In this document: in pieces, positions 58,401 through 61,400 of the stretch
How positions within the stretch are numbered: the first letter of the stretch is position 1
How the letters are laid out: every line of letters starts with the position of its first letter
NCBI GenBank assembly: GCA_947184155.2
Contig: CAMXCT020005112.1
Coordinates: forward strand, 273,501-337,500
Direction: 5' to 3'
Length of the DNA stretch: 64,000 nt
DNA from: Cladocopium goreaui
Taxonomy: Eukaryota; Sar; Dinophyceae; Suessiales; Symbiodiniaceae
The notes under the pieces: model-generated
What the model was told of the DNA's origin: nothing
Seen by the model: the letters and a program-made list of their open reading frames with translations, nothing else
Databases searched by the model: none
Position numbers and translations under genes: made by a program

Positions 58401-61400
58401 TTCCCTTATTAGCCATGATTCCAGGTTTCTGTCGCAGTGCGGTCGTGATCAAATTTACCTACATTATCTGGTTGGTGGTTTCAACCCTTCTGAAAAATGA
58501 TGGAGTTCGTCAGTTGGGATGATTTTTCATTCCCAACTGAATGGAAAGTCATAATCCATTCATGTTCCAAACCACCAACCAATCACTCATATTCCATTAC
58601 CAGAGGGTTAATCACCATTAAATCACCATTAATATCCCTATTAAATTTATTAAATCATCATTAAATCATGTTCCAAACCACCAACCAGTTGCTATAATTG
58701 TCCCTTCATACCTCGTTAGCGCCAAGAAAGCCAAGAAACTCAGGGCCGCCTGCCACATCTTTGCAGCGGCACAGCAGGACATGCCCAGGTTGTAATCTGG
58801 TGGATCGAGTTGGAAGATCTGGTCATGCCTGGGTCCAAAGTGAAAAAAAATCGTCGTTTTTTTGGCCTGAACCATCGGTTAATGATGGTTAATAATGGTT
58901 AATGATGGTTAATGATGGTCAACGATAGTTAATGATGGTTATATGATAGTCATATTGGATGTGAAATTATTGGTTAATGATGGTTAATGATGGTTAATGA
59001 TAGTTATATGTGTGGCCAATTCTTGGTGATCCATTAAGCATCATATCATCCATAAGCATCAATAATTTCTCAGTAATAATCATGGTGAGGGGGATCACTG
59101 GTATTAATCTTTTAAAGGTACCATAAGATGATAATAAACATGGTGATCTACGTACTCAATGGTGTTAAAGATGGTGATCACTGGTACTTTTAAAACCATG
59201 GTGATTCTACCAGCAGTGATGTTTCTGTGACATACATGGAGATCTAATAGAGCACACATGCTGATTTGAAATGATTTACCCTCTGGTAAATGTTTACATA
59301 ACTATGGAAAATCACAATTTTCAATGGGTAAATCAACTAGTTCCATGGCAATTTTTGGCTGTGTTAGTCATTACCAGAGGGTAACCAGCACACATGGTGA
59401 TCAGCAGGCGCCTAGGGGTCACCCTGTTTATCATCAAAGAGTGTAGGATGCAACGTTTTAACGTTAACAATGATAAGGATCCACCACATTTTTCTACAAT
59501 CTAACTCCCTTGTTATTTACATTGATGGTCTGGTTGGTGGTGCAATAACCATCTTGAAAAATATGAAAGTCAATGGGAAGGATTCTCCCATATGTTATGG
59601 AAAAAACATGTTTGAAACCACCAAACAGTGGTTAAATCCTACTAAAATATACTAAAATCAAATTTCGACAGTTCAATCCCCTCGTTCCTGTCAACTCCCC
59701 GATGAAACACCATTGTTACAATCTGTTTCGTGGTGGCTCCTGATTATAACTTGGTTGATAAACCCATCTGACCATGGTTATGATCACCAGGACCATGACC
59801 ATCATTGACCCTAAATTAGTCCAGCTTTAAGCCATCTGAGCTAAATATGGTGAGCATATGTTAGAATAATCCATTCCGTTGCTTATTTATATCTATAAAA
59901 TGATATATATATATATGTATATTATATATATATATTATTTATATATATAGAAGCAAATATAAATATTATAAATAATATATCCATGTAATTCCATGTACAT
60001 CCCACTAAATTAGTGGTTTTAAGTTTAAATCACCCCTAACGACCTGGGGTAGCCACCAGCGGCTGGTGTCCCTGTCGGTGGCCAAGTGGCTGAATGATCT
60101 CTAGAGACCTGAAGAGCAGGCCTCAAAGCGACGACACGGGCATGAAGAAACTATGGCTTGAGAATGGCTCTTAAGAACTTTTAGTAACGGTTGCTTAGTG
60201 GTTATCAATATTGATTATCATTACACTATTATCATGAACTATATAAATAAGATTGGTTCTTAATATTGGTTCGTGACAATAGTAATGATAATAGCAATGA
60301 TACTGGTTCCAATAAGAATAATGATATTGGTTCCAATAGTAATGATAATGGTTAGTAATAAATAATAGTAATAATAAGCCATGGTTAAGTTGGTTATATT
60401 AATGGCTATATTAATGTGGTTATAATCTGGTTGGTTATATAAATAGCTCAATATACGCATAATAATACGACTTCATAATGGTAGTGGCAATTATCCCATT
60501 ATGGAATAGGTGGGATATTATAATATCGGATGAATAATTAATTCCGATTGAATAGTGGTTCATGATAATAAAAACCAATAAGAATAATGATCATTGTAAT
60601 GGTAATAATATATATGTATATGAAAATCAATAGACTGGTTCATAGGAATTAATAAAACGAATAATAGTAATAAGTCTAGCAATAATAATAACATATGATA
60701 ATCAATCATGGATAATAATGGCTAGTCATGATGGATAATCACCCTATTAATGGATATAAATTGAGGTTTTCATGGGGAAATCAGCTGTAAATCGAATCCT
60801 TTGCATTGCCATGTTTGATTACCAGAGGGTAAATCCAAATCATTACCAGATCTTCGGGCTGGGGAACCACAAAAAAATCTGTGTGTGAACAAATTCCAGA
60901 AAACAATGTCAGGATCCCATCTTAAGTTCCACTTCTAGATAAATGATATACATATATATATATATTATCCCATATATGTTAATCCCATCTAGATAGTCTA
61001 CATATATATATATATCTATATATATATAGCTATATATATACTCCAGATCTCATACAATTATATATATACACATTTACATATATTTCCCAGAAACCTGCCA
61101 ACAAAAATACTGGAAAGTAGTAGCACTGTATTTTAGCTTTCTGTTGGTCTGTGGATTTCACAAACGCTTTGGATCAATCAGCAGACCACCTCTCGAAATC
61201 AGCTTGTAACCAGCCCCATCATAGCAAATATATCCCATAGGATCCATGTATGGTATATATGCTAACATTTGGGGTATATGGATGGTAAATGTTACCATAT
61301 ATAACATACATGGATCCTATGGGTATGGGATATTATATATATCTATTTCTATATAATTGCCAGTATAATATGTCAGGTTTCTGGGAAATATTCTGGGAAA

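Noticed and set aside
60080-60130. tRNA-like A box (TGGCCAAGTGG)
   Set aside because: No B box (GGTTCGA) follows at tRNA distance and no cloverleaf is possible.
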